Position numbers and translations under genes: made by a program
In this document: positions 21,513 to 32,208 of the stretch, piece after piece
Position numbering within the stretch: the first letter of the stretch is position 1
How the letters are laid out: every line of letters starts with the position of its first letter
From: Oenanthe sinensis
Taxonomy: Eukaryota; Streptophyta; Magnoliopsida; Apiales; Apiaceae
NCBI GenBank assembly: GCA_028671895.1
Contig: CM053794.1
Coordinates: 44,408,501 to 44,472,500 of the forward strand
DNA: 64,000 nucleotides
Direction: 5' to 3'
The notes under the pieces: model-generated
Database searches by the model: none
Told to the model about the DNA's origin: nothing
Seen by the model: the letters and a program-made list of their open reading frames with translations, nothing else

Positions 21513-22637
21513 GGGTTAATTAACTGATTACTAATTTTCAATTGGGTCATTCAACTGAAAAAACTTTCAATCAGGTCATATATCAGTTAAAAACTTTCAT
21601 CCAACTCATTAAACAAATTAAAAATTTCACAATCGTTAAATGGTGTTGACCTTAGATAGAATCCGTCTATTTGTTGTCAAATAAGCTGTCACATCAGATA
21701 TTTCAACCCGCCCATCTTTTAACCCGATCTAATAGTAACTCACCCGTCTTTTAACCTACCCACTGAAGTAATAAGAGCAGAACAGCCTTCACAGGCCATT
21801 CAACAAACAGGTTGCGGTAGCAACCAAAAACAAGCTAAACAACAATGTTGAAGCTACAAACCCATCAACAAACAACACCAAACCAAAAGACAACCTTGAA
21901 CTGAAAGTAGTGAGCAAAGAAATCCAACAAAACAAAATCCCGTGAGACCTAAGCGAGACAAGAGAATCCACCAAATTACCTTCAATCTCCCCCATTACAT
22001 CTACGTGATCTGAAAAAGGAAAAGTGGCTGGATGTGTAGAAGGACTCAACACAAAAGTCTCATAACGCAACAACATAAACCTATCTGCTAGAAAACCATG
22101 GTAGCCCAGAAAACAAGTGCAAGAGCATGAAATTGTGAACCAGAAAACGAGTTTCTGAGAAGAAAATAATGTAAGAGGAATGATAGACCATGAAGACAAA
22201 GCTTCAAAGTTTAATGGGTAACCAAGAAACCAACGAAAAATAAAGAAAAAATCTATGTTTTTCCTAGACTCAAGAACACCCGAAAAATGATTTTTAGAAA
22301 TAAAAGACAAGAAAGATAAGAATCCTCACAAAAAACGTTTGAATCATGAAATAAAAGCTACAATGAAGAAAACAAATCATGGAACAAACCAAGAGGGTTG
22401 TGGAATGTGGGTTGTGAATTTTTAAATGGTTAGGCGGGTACAACGCTTTTCTGACTCGTACATGCCACATAGGTTAAAAATCAGTCATGTCAGCCAGCTA
22501 AATCAGCTTTTCATCCAATATTTAACGTTAATAACGACTAGTGACTTGATTGAAAGTTTTAAACATTGTAATGAGTTGACTGAAAGTTTTTTCAATTAAA
22601 TGACTCAATTGAAAATTAGTAGTTAGTTGAGTGACCA
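21513..22637. mobile_element. MULE-like element with long terminal inverted repeats
   Basis: The left end (TACTAATTTTCAATTGGGTC, then AACTGAAAAAACTTTCA) reappears in reverse complement at the right end (about 22530-22637), with roughly 100 bp well conserved and weaker similarity further in. Long inverted termini of this type point to a Mutator-like element. No 9-bp target duplication could be fixed and no MURA-type transposase was seen, so it is non-autonomous. The interior holds one minus-strand frame of 173 codons (21789-22310), T-rich and hydrophobic, with no recognised family; it could be captured host sequence or chance. Confidence 0.55.
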
Positions 22638-22892
22638 AAACGCTTGATTGACACAAGAACGTTCATGCGCACTGTTGGGTCCACTCTAAACTTATTGAAT
22701 TATGCATGCCACCTGATTGAAGCACATAGTGTACATAATTGATTTGCTAAAAAACCATTAAACTAGTTAAATCATCCCGCAAAATTGTTGACCAGGACCG
22801 GTTCTTGGGTAAGACGAACGAGACAACCGTCTAGGGTACCATTATAATAAGGGCACCAAAAAGTTTATATACATATATATATATTATATATG

Positions 22893-23286
22893 CGGAATAA
22901 GTCTCAGTGAGAAACTCCTTATTTGAGTAACTGAGAAACCAATTCCTATTTTATAAGAATTTGATTAACAGATAACTATAAATGACTACAGAACATTCAA
23001 AAAATCATAAAATACTAAAAATAATTGCAAAACAAATAAAAAATTTACATAATATACAAAAAATTATATAACACAAATTACAGAACACTAATCCTGAATA
23101 GTGTCATGTAATTTTGTGTTATATTTTTTTTGTATGTTATGTAATTATTTTATTTGTTTTGTGATTGTTTTTTTGTATTATGTAGTTTTTTTATATTTAA
23201 CCATTTTTTCATATGTACTGTAATTATATTTGATGGTAGTTCATCAGTTACTCAAATAAAAGAGTTTTTAATTGAATCTAAGCCTA
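22893..23286. mobile_element. Foldback (near-palindromic) element
   Basis: Left arm CTTATTTGAGTAACTGA and right arm TCAGTTACTCAAATAAA are inverted copies. The interior arms AAATTTACATAATATAC / GTATGTTATGTAATT also pair, so most of the 390 bp folds on itself around about 23095. No target duplication was found. Confidence 0.5.
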
Positions 23287-23617
23287 TATATGTGTTTTAA
23301 TTTTTATTTTATTCTAAAACTTTAAAAAAAACATCATTTTAAAATTTCGTCAAGGATGCCCAAATGTCTAGGTTGGGCACGCCGTTGACATAAATTATAT
23401 GCTCTAACATGTTTTCCAAAACCATTGACGTGATTCAAAATGCGTAGCGTAACTCGAATGATGCTCGACTCCAGCACAGTTGCAATTTAGCAATTTGTTT
23501 ATGGAGTATGATTCTACTTGCATTCTATTCCTTCATATAAGACAAATGCACATTCCTTCATATAAAACAAAGACGACAACATGCAACTATTGGGTCCTGT
23601 ATAAACAGATAATGATA

Positions 23618-23890
23618 TTCTCCTCATCCGTCCTATTTTACATTTTCACATGTTACTTTTCAAAAAATTATATACTTTAAAAAAAAGTAAATATTTTATT
23701 TTCTCGTCTACTCCTAATAATTATATTGAATGAAGTTAAGTTATTTTTATATTTAAATTAATCAAATATTAGAAATAGTAATACAAAGTAATTTTGTAAA
23801 AGTGTTTAAAAAATTGTTTTGAAAAATAGAGTGATAAGTATTTTGAGACAAATATATTTTTAAAAGGACTTATAAAATGAGATGGGGGAA
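23618..23890. mobile_element. Stowaway-like MITE
   Basis: Left end TTCTCCTCATCCGTCC and right end, read inward, TTCCCCCATCTCATTTTATA. TA dinucleotides flank both sides (23616-23617, 23891-23892). Size 273 bp and TA target agree with Tc1/mariner Stowaway elements, though the ends are eroded. Confidence 0.5.
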
Positions 23891-25053
23891 TATTAAATTA
23901 TTAATTAAGAATTATTATAATGCATGCATGTGAGTAATTATGTTAATTAATTAGTTGGGATGATATTGGTTAGATGTGTTTTCCTTCACCAACCATAGTA
24001 CAATCGCAATTAATGAACACTAACATTAATCTGTGTTAACTTGAAATGTAGTAGGTACCGTTTGTAGTACTTGAAAGTTTTTTCCTCTAAATCGATCGTC
24101 TTAAGAGACTCATATTCCAGTCAGAGTAAATCAAACTCACAGTCTGCTGCTATTAGTGTATGGTTGCGGAGACATTAGCCGTGCAAATAAGGCAGTTACC
24201 TTAAAACTTGAATTGAAAACAAAATGCACTCCTTTCCACACGCAAACAGGCGGCCATCGATGATAGCACATTGACTTGAGTTTATTCGATGCAAATATAG
24301 AGTAATAATTTTACCTAAATAATGATATAACATTTTGTTTAGGGTGACATCCTTTCTGCAAAAGTCGCACAAGACTTACGTATCAACAGAATGGATCAAT
24401 ATGTATATACTATAACATACTCATAAACTGTCAGCTTAGTTACTAGTTTTCGCTCTAGCTTGGACAGCCCAGCGGAGCAACCGAAACGAAGTAGACAGAA
24501 AACTAAACTAATTAATGTAGTGAATGAATTACAAGGTCATTGTTAATTGTAATGCTTTTTTTATCACAGATAATAACCTATAACTAATTAACTCTAAAAT
24601 ACAAACTTAACTGACCATGGCCAAGACAAATCAAATTGTCACAATTAAGTACAATTTCACAATATTATTGCTAAAAGTCTTCTCCATGGGGCTGCTGGTT
24701 CGTTGTCCGCAACTGACATGTAAACATATATAGAAAAAGTTAGGTGTGACATGAACAAAGTGACGAGGTGAAGACAGAGAAGGATCCTACGTACTTTGAG
24801 TATTTTATACAATAAAAGTAATAAACTAATAGAACATGAACATGCCAACATCAGTGAATCTAACAGAACTTAGTTTTAATCATGAAAATGCAAGTCAACA
24901 TAATAAACTAATACAAACTGAAAACACATTACATTCAATCAAGGTGGATGTCAACGCACCAATACAAGTTGATCGAAAGGGAATTAATTTAAGATACGGC
25001 TACCAAAACTCAAGTCATACATATTGATGGAACCAGAAAAACCAGCATGTAAT
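23891..25053. other. Gene-free spacer with a third copy of the RLK-1 3' flank
   Basis: 24668-24920 aligns in order with 14320-14580 and 17575-17830 (AAAGTCTTCTC, GTATTTTATACAATAA, CAACATCAGTGAAT, AAAATGC(T/A)AGTCAACA). The open frames there are in this non-coding repeat. Nothing else recognised. Confidence 0.45.
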
Positions 25054-25699
25054 CGGTGGCGGAACCAAAAATAAAGTTGAGTGGGTTCCTTATATAAATA
25101 TTTAAATAAAATTTATACAAAAAGAAAATATTTTTTATATTTTATATTCTCCCTCCCATTTTGTATGAGTTTGTTCGACTTTCACGGAGATTAAGAAAAA
25201 ATAATAAACAAATAGTAAAGTTAGTTAAAAAGTGGATAAAGTAGTGGAACCTATCAATATCTAATAATAGATTTGAGATAATGGAGGAAAGTAGTGGATG
25301 TAATAGTATTTATTTAATAAAAAAAGAGTATAAAATGAAGAAATATTGAGTGTAATAGTGAAAAATAATGTTCAAAAATAGTAAGTACAGTAGGTTCATT
25401 CTTTTTGGGTCCCAAAAAAGAATAAGGATCATAAAAAATAGGATAAATGAGTAGTTATTTCCCATGAAATAAAGATTTTTTAAATATATATTTAACTTTA
25501 ACTTTATATAAAAATTTAGGCACTAATTTGAAATTTTTAAAATATTTTTGGACTTATATCTATTAAATTTCTAATATTAATGGATTCTTTATATTATATT
25601 TTAATATTAATTTTATTAAAAATTATTTATAATTTTATTTTTGTAAAAAGTTGAGTGGGCGCTTGGGCAACCATAGCTTAGGATATGGGTCCGGCCGCG
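25054..25699. mobile_element. hAT-type element with perfect 8-bp target duplication
   Basis: The octamer CATGTAAT flanks both sides (25046-25053 and 25700-25707). The ends CGGTGGCGGAACC and, read inward from the right, CGCGGCCGGACCC are imperfect inverted repeats. The 646-bp interior is non-coding. It contains a Stowaway-like start (CTCCCTCCCATTTTG near 25150), so another MITE may be nested inside. An 8-bp target duplication with these short ends is typical of hAT elements. Confidence 0.75.
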
Positions 25700-25707
25700 C
25701 ATGTAAT

Positions 25708-26143
25708 ATAAATAATGCTGCATTTCCAATACTCCTGATGTGGGATTCTTAAAAATGTACAACTCATGTGTACCAAATTAAGTAGCAATTCCAGACAGGC
25801 CTTTGGTAAATTGCCAAATGATCCATTACACTAAGTCACTACCTACCAAATAAGCGAACAATTTTAGATCACTCTCCCGGGATTGGACTTGCAGTATTGC
25901 AATTAGTCTATCTATTCTAGATTTTTTTATCTAATCCTTAAATTATTTCATTGATCACAATTTAATAAAAAAGATTTAGCTAATTTTTGTGCGATTATTC
26001 CATAAGAAATGAAATTCACTCCTTTCCACACGCAAGTATACATTTTACTTCTATATAAACAAATTTGCTATAAAAAGCTCATCCCAGAAAACATAGGCTA
26101 AAAGAAACTTAAGTTACATTCGCACGAAATAGGGTTTCAAATT
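25708..26143 (+). promoter_or_regulatory. 5' flank of RLK-3, with TATA box
   Basis: TATATAAA at 26052-26059 is 85 bp before the ATG at 26144, a plausible TATA box. A second AT-rich candidate, TATAAAAA, starts near 26070. The 19-mer CACTCCTTTCCACACGCAA at about 26018 also occurs at about 24227. Confidence 0.4.
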
Positions 26144-28513
26144 ATGTTAGTCCTACTTCTCCTTCTTTCACTACTCTTTTCCACAAAATTTTCTTCATGT
26201 TCACCACCCTATAATCTGAAACAGGGCTCTTCTCTTTCTGTGGAGAACTCCAAAGACATTCTAATCTCCAAAAGTGGCGTTTTCTCTGCTGGATTTTACC
26301 AAGTGGGAGAGAACGCCTTCTGTTTTTCGATATGGTTCACTCATGTAAATGATACCATAGTTTGGATGGCCAACAGAGACAGGCCTGTTAACGGAAAACA
26401 CTCAAAATTCTCCCTACAAAAATCTGGCAATCTTATTTTAAAAGATGCAGGGATTTTTGTTTTTTGGTCCATTGAAAATAATCTGAACTCTTCCAATCCT
26501 GTTGAACTTCAACTCAATGACACGGGCAATCTTGTTCTTCGTACTCGACATGGTAAAGCATATGGGGAGACACTTTGGCAAAGCTTTGATTCACCAACTG
26601 ACACACTTTTGCCTAACCAAGCATTATCTAAAGATAGGAGGCTGGTGGCTTCGAGGAGCAGAACGAATCATTCTTCTGGTTTCTACAAGCTCATTTTTAA
26701 TGATGATAATATACTGAGTTTGGTTTTTAATGGCTTGGAAACTGATAGTGTGTACTGGCCTGATAATACTGGATTGCCGTGGGAAGTTGGGAGGACTAGT
26801 TACAATGAAAGTAGGATCGCAGTTCTTGATTCTTACGGATCTTTTCAGTCATCTGATGAATTGAATTTTACAGTTGGAGATTATGGAATGCGACAACAGC
26901 CCCAGCGAAAACTGGTGCTTGATTCTGATGGAAACATTCGTGCGTATAGTTTGAATGAGAAGGGAATGACTTGGGATGTTCAGTGGCAAGCCTTCTCTCA
27001 GCCGTGCAAGATTCATGGAATTTGCGGAGAGAACAGCTTGTGTAGTTATGAGTTCGGTGGTAGAAAATGTTCTTGTTTACCTGGATACAAGATGAGGAAT
27101 AGCAAGGATTGGTCTAATGGATGTGAATCTCAATTGAACTATACATGCAACAATGAAGAAAGCGGAAAAGATAAAGAATTTGTACAAATTCCTCATGTTG
27201 AATTTGACGGATATGGTATGGATGATTATCAGAATTACACTCTGGATCAGTGTAAGAAACAATGCTTGAACATCTGCAGCTGCATAGCGTTTTACCATTT
27301 ATATAACAAGGACCAAGGTTTTTATGTTTGTAACATCAAAGCAATATTGTTGAATGGGTACCGATCTTCCTCTGTCGACAATTCAATGTATATAAAGTTA
27401 CCAAAAAGTGTCACGAGCTCTTCTCAGAAACTAAATCAAGAATTAAAATTGACTTGTTCTCCTCATGAATATGTGTTGCTGGACAACCCTTACAAGAAAA
27501 AGCACGAAAATCGTTCTGTCCATTTCATTTTATGGTTCACCATTGCATTTGGGGGATTTGAGATTTTCTGCATCCTGGTTTACAATTACAAAGCTAGGCG
27601 ACCTTCCCATGCAAACTCTGCTATGCAAAATTACCACCAAGTTGCAACTGGTTTCAAGAGATTTACCTATGCTGATCTCAAGAAAGCATCGCGAAATTTC
27701 AATACAGAGATTGGAAGAGGAGGTCGTGGCATTGTATACAAAGCTTTATTACCAGATGGTCGTCTTGCAGCAATCAAGCGACTAAACAGCACTGACGAAC
27801 AAGGTGAAGCAGAGTTTCTTGCTGAAGTGAACATCATCGGAAGGCTTAACCACATGAACCTCATAGAAATTTGGGGGTATTGTGCAGAGGCAAAGCATAG
27901 ACTTTTAGTGTATGAATACATGGAACATGGTTCTTTGGCAGAAAACCTTTATTCCAATTCCCTTGATTGGAAGACAAGATACCAAATTGCTGTAAGCACA
28001 GCCAAAGGTCTAGCTTACTTGCACGACGAGTGTCTAGAATGGGTTTTGCACTGCGATGTAAAGCCTGAAAACATACTTTTGGACTCAGATTACAAACCCA
28101 AGGTAGCAGATTTTGGGCTCTCAAAACTACTCAATAGAGGGACCAAGGTTGGTAATTCAACATTCTCCAAGATAAGAGGGACTAGAGGATATATGGCTCC
28201 TGAATGGGTTTTCAATCTTCCCATTACTTCTAAAGTAGACGTTTACAGCTATGGCATTGTTATGCTTGAACTGATCACTGGTAGCAGGTACAGTGTTGTT
28301 AATGGAGGAGAACAAAGAGGGGGATTGATGAGTTGGGTGAGGGAAAAAAGGAAAGAAGGTGCAGAAATAGTCGATCAAAATATCAGCGGGGCATACGATA
28401 TTGGCGAAATGGAAGTTCTGCTTAAAGTTGCCATGCAATGTGCAGAAGATGATAAAGATGCTAGACCTTCCATGAGTCAAGTTGTAGATATGCTTCGTTC
28501 CGGTCATGATTGA
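26144..28513 (+). CDS. G-type lectin S-receptor-like kinase, ZmPK1 type (RLK-3)
   Basis: An intronless 789-residue paralog of RLK-1 with the same order of parts: signal peptide, bulb lectin domain (TIVWMANRDRPVNG), S-locus region, EGF-like cluster (CKIHGICGENSLC), PAN domain (YTLDQCKKQCLNICSC), membrane span and kinase. Kinase residues are Lys545, HCD at 636-638, DFG and APEW, again non-RD. The glycine loop reads GRGGRGIVYK. It lacks the Thr-rich stretch seen in RLK-1 after LELITG, which accounts for most of its shorter length. Start chosen at the first ATG of the frame, directly before a good hydrophobic leader. Confidence 0.92.
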   Translation: MLVLLLLLSLLFSTKFSSCSPPYNLKQGSSLSVENSKDILISKSGVFSAGFYQVGENAFCFSIWFTHVNDTIVWMANRDRPVNGKHSKFSLQKSGNLILKDAGIFVFWSIENNLNSSNPVELQLNDTGNLVLRTRHGKAYGETLWQSFDSPTDTLLPNQALSKDRRLVASRSRTNHSSGFYKLIFNDDNILSLVFNGLETDSVYWPDNTGLPWEVGRTSYNESRIAVLDSYGSFQSSDELNFTVGDYGMRQQPQRKLVLDSDGNIRAYSLNEKGMTWDVQWQAFSQPCKIHGICGENSLCSYEFGGRKCSCLPGYKMRNSKDWSNGCESQLNYTCNNEESGKDKEFVQIPHVEFDGYGMDDYQNYTLDQCKKQCLNICSCIAFYHLYNKDQGFYVCNIKAILLNGYRSSSVDNSMYIKLPKSVTSSSQKLNQELKLTCSPHEYVLLDNPYKKKHENRSVHFILWFTIAFGGFEIFCILVYNYKARRPSHANSAMQNYHQVATGFKRFTYADLKKASRNFNTEIGRGGRGIVYKALLPDGRLAAIKRLNSTDEQGEAEFLAEVNIIGRLNHMNLIEIWGYCAEAKHRLLVYEYMEHGSLAENLYSNSLDWKTRYQIAVSTAKGLAYLHDECLEWVLHCDVKPENILLDSDYKPKVADFGLSKLLNRGTKVGNSTFSKIRGTRGYMAPEWVFNLPITSKVDVYSYGIVMLELITGSRYSVVNGGEQRGGLMSWVREKRKEGAEIVDQNISGAYDIGEMEVLLKVAMQCAEDDKDARPSMSQVVDMLRSGHD

Positions 28514-29427
28514 TTAAAGCATGATACTACAATATTTTAGTTTCTTAGTTTTCCTAGCTCTCAAAATCAGAAGATCTATAATTGCGTTATCTTTAATTTC
28601 ATCCACTTGCATGTATATATAATTGTGTTAGCTGAGGGCTGATGCTTTCCTTCAAACATTCCTAGACCAGTTCATAATCTAATAGTCCAGTGTGTAGATA
28701 ACCACCTATTATTTGGTTAATGCATAAGGTCAGAAGAATTGCCATGTCTATTGCACTCTAGGTTATTATTCAAATTTGTTTCTAGTAAATTCTTACAACT
28801 TTGAATTGTTAAGAACACATTATTTATTCTCAGCCTTGCGGATCATCAACATGCAAGCTCGTGCTGAGCTCAAGTCATATATGCTGGTTTTGAAGATACT
28901 TCACATGATGCAAAAAAAGAACAAATCTTCTGAATTTTACTTGGCACTGGCAGGGAAATTACTCAAAGCAGACTGGGCTAACCTATTTCAAGTCCACGTC
29001 GTGTATTGGGTCCGACTCGAAAAATGTTATGGATTTTGACATGAAGGTCGAATAAAAAAATCTTATAATCACGTATGATACGAGGACGACTATCTTTTTT
29101 ATATTTTAATATTTTATTTATATGGTTTTAAATTTATTTTTCTTTTATAACAGTTATTTAAAATATTATGTGTGTTAAATATTTTTTTAATAGAAATAAT
29201 GTTTGTGGGCTTTGCTTAGAGATGTATTTTAGTTACGAGATTAATATTAGTTGTATTTAAAGATGATAAAATATATGGGTTTTGTTTAGAGATGTATTCT
29301 AATTAGGAGATTAATGTTTAAAAATTAAGTTTAATAAAATAAATTATATATGTTGAACTTTTTTTAGAAAGTACTTGTAATTTTTTTGGAAGGCTACCAA
29401 ATAAACTCATGTTCACTTATAATAATA
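28514..29427. other. 3' flank of RLK-3, no gene
   Basis: The first tens of bases (TTAAAGCAT, then TTAGTTTTCCT) resemble the 3' flank of RLK-1. The open frame 28776-29039 has no family resemblance. 29100-29420 is AT-rich and similar to the Helitron-flank sequence near 1800-1900 (GAGATGTATTTTA, AGGAGATTAATG). Confidence 0.45.
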
Positions 29428-31140
29428 CTAGCTTTTAACATGTGCAAAGCGCAGCCTACATTAATAAATTATATATTAATTACTTTATATGATTATTTAA
29501 TTTAATATAGTAATTTATGTTATTATTTATTATTTATATATTATTATGATATATTAATTTTTTTATTTTAATATTCGTGAGATATTATTAATAGGTTTTA
29601 ATTTTAAATAAATTAAAAAACGGTGATGAAATTGAGTTAAATGTTAATACAACTATATTAGATAAAAAAATTATATTATAATATTATTCCTAAAATAGAA
29701 ATTATATTCTATAAAAGAGGGTGACACTGTTGATAGAATTGTATGTATAATATATATAGTATACGTAAATTATTTTATATAATTTAAATATTTAAGTTAA
29801 TGTTGTAATTTATTTATTTTATTATTAAGAAGGATGATTGTAACATTATTCTTAATAAAAAAATATATGTTATAATTTAAATATAATATAATATTATGAG
29901 CGAGCAGTTGTATAAAAAGAACAATACACCGGTGATAGAATTGATATATATATATATATAGTATAAAATAATTATTTTATATGGTTTAAATATTTTCTTA
30001 ATTCTATTTGTAGATAAAGTTGTTCTGAGATGTGCAGAAATCTTTGACTCCTGAAACACACTTTATCTTTTTTGGTTGCCTTCTCCCAAATTGCAGTAGT
30101 AGACTTATCAAACTAGATAGTAATATCTAAATCATTCCTTGTGTTATCACTATCTAATCTGCTACATGGAACAGTCTTTCAGCTTCACTAAAAGTATATT
30201 GTCAACTTCTAGCTCCTCTTTGGTGACAGTATCTTTGACTCCGCATATGTTATTGTCAAGTCTTGATAGATCCTTGAAACTTACTGTTTCTAAAACTGCT
30301 GTCGACTATCCCCGCCAAGTGTGGTGTCAATAAAACTTGTTGTTTGTGAATCTTCATTCTCCGTCAAGTTTACAGTCATTGAAATAGTTGATATCGCGTG
30401 TTCCTTTGTTCTGTCACTTGAATATGATGTCGTAGGCTTCAGTTGAAGAATGTTACTGTCAAAGTCTTGACCCGTGTTGTGCCTAATCACTTTGTGAACT
30501 TCTACTTCATGGATCATGTTATTGTTATTTGTACAAGACAGTAATTATTGAGACTTATTGTCTCATACTTGAACTCTGTTAAACATACTGTTACAAGTGA
30601 TAGCAATCATACTATCAATATTCATATAACAGTACATTTTACTTAGTTTCTTATAAATTAAAAACTAAGTAATTCTAGTTGGTTACACCACAATCCCTAA
30701 CATAAAATATTAATATAATTTTAATATTCAAAAAAATTTATTATAAAATTGAAATTTTAAATAAATTAAAGTTTTTGAGCGATGAGAAAATTGAAATATG
30801 CTATTAGATGTGAGTACAACTCTATATTCTAATAAAAAAAAGTTCGTTTAGAGTAATATAATATAAAAATATATATACTATAGATAGAGCACAATGATAA
30901 TATTTAATTAATATAAATAAAATAATATTATTATTTTAATATTCATAAATTTTAATTAATAAATTATGATATTAAATAAATTAAAGAGGTTGACTAATAA
31001 GAAAATTAAAACGTGGTTGTTTATTGATTAAAAGAATGTGTTTGAAATTGAGTAGGAGACACATGTATTTAAAGTTGAGTGGGACACAAAAGGATCAGAC
31101 CGACGACGGACCAAACATTTGTCCTTGCAGTTTTAATAAG
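29428..31140 (-). mobile_element. Degraded Helitron interrupted by an LTR-like insert
   Basis: CTAG (29428-29431) followed by CTTTTAACATGTGCAAAGCGC matches the 3' end of the Helitron at 1621 with an eroded hairpin. The right part (30770-31140) is homologous to 56790-57121 and 58665-58912 and ends CCTTGCAGTTTTAAT, the family's subterminal 5' sequence read in reverse. About 30010-30702 does not belong to the Helitron. Treating both ends as one element is an inference. Confidence 0.45.
30010..30702 (-). mobile_element. LTR-like fragment inside the Helitron
   Basis: On the minus strand it begins TGTTAGGGATTGTGGTGTAA at 30702, a start typical of plant Copia-type LTRs. The other end is not defined and no 5-bp target duplication was found. 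Two short open frames here (30139-30333, 30290-30517) match no known polyprotein domain. Confidence 0.35.
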
Positions 31141-31980
31141 ACAATAATTGTTTTATTTTTTGAGATGTATAATGAGACATAAGAAAAAATAATTAATTTT
31201 ATTTTAAATTTTATATTAAATAATTTTTTATTTAATACAAAATTTAAAATTTAATAATAAATATAACTATTTTTTATTTTAACATACTGTACGTGTTAAA
31301 AATTAAAATGATTATTATTTTAAAATAGCGAGAGTAGTAAATTAGGTGAATAGTTACATTTTTTTAAAAAAACTTTTATAAAATAAAAAAACCTTAAATC
31401 ATAAAAGAAAAACTATTTCATATTTGATTATAAGCCTGTGAACATACTCAAACAGTAAGATTGAATATATGTATTTTTGGGATGAATACATGTAATTAAA
31501 CAATTAAATTCAAATATCTTAAACATATGAGTATGCCGTGGGGGCGGCAAAATATGATAAGACCTGAAATCCGACACGAACCCGACTCATAAAATTACTA
31601 ATCTGGGTCGGTAAATATTCAACCTGAAATAATCGAGTACAATTAGACACGAACTTGAAACTCGGAAAAGACTTAAAAATTAATGAATCTTTTATTTATA
31701 ATCTCACTTTTGAAATACTTTACGTTTAAAATAATTAAATTTAAGTACAATAAAATAACTTTCACGTGCAATGACAGAAACTCATTAGTTGATTTATAAT
31801 TATTTAATAGTAATAACAATATTTTATACATGTTCTGCCTTTTTTTATACATGATAAAGTGTGTACGGTACATATTATACATTTGAATTGTAACTTTCAC
31901 GTGCAATGAAAGAGAAATGAATTGTTTTATCTTGAAATTTGTGCAAAAGCAATTAGTCCTTATAAATGGAGTATATAATG
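31141..31980. other. AT-rich spacer with repeat debris
   Basis: No gene. 31540-31640 (CGACACGAACCCGACTC) has the GAAC/CGAC-rich style of hAT-like ends. A related motif recurs after the MITE at 32260-32300, so the MITE may sit inside an older element. Confidence 0.35.
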
Positions 31981-32208
31981 GGGCCGTTTGAGGTTCCTTA
32001 AACTTAAAATAAGCTACTTATTTTATTTTTATTTTTTACATATTTTTATAATTTTTTTAAAGATAAATATTTATTTTAGAATTTTAAAACCAAATATCAT
32101 CTTAAAACTAAAAAATAAGTTACTTATTTTCAGAAAAAATACATACATACCTACTTTTTTCCGGAAATAAGAGTTTATTTCCGGAAAAAAAGTTTAGTCA
32201 AACACCCT
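31981..32208. mobile_element. MITE, family A, copy 2 (diverged)
   Basis: Left end GGGCCGTTTGAGGTTCC, right end AGTTTAGTCAAACACCCTC. Inner palindromic blocks AATAAGTTACTTATTTTCAG and GGAAATAAGAGTTTATTTCC match the family pattern. Confidence 0.55.

Noticed and set aside
21789..22310. 173-codon minus-strand frame as an independent gene
   Set aside because: Lies inside a MULE-like element, T-rich, no recognised domain; described with the element instead.
30005..30707. Complete LTR with 5-bp target duplication at 30010-30702
   Set aside because: Only one end is convincing; flanking pentamers do not match, so it is reported only as LTR-like.
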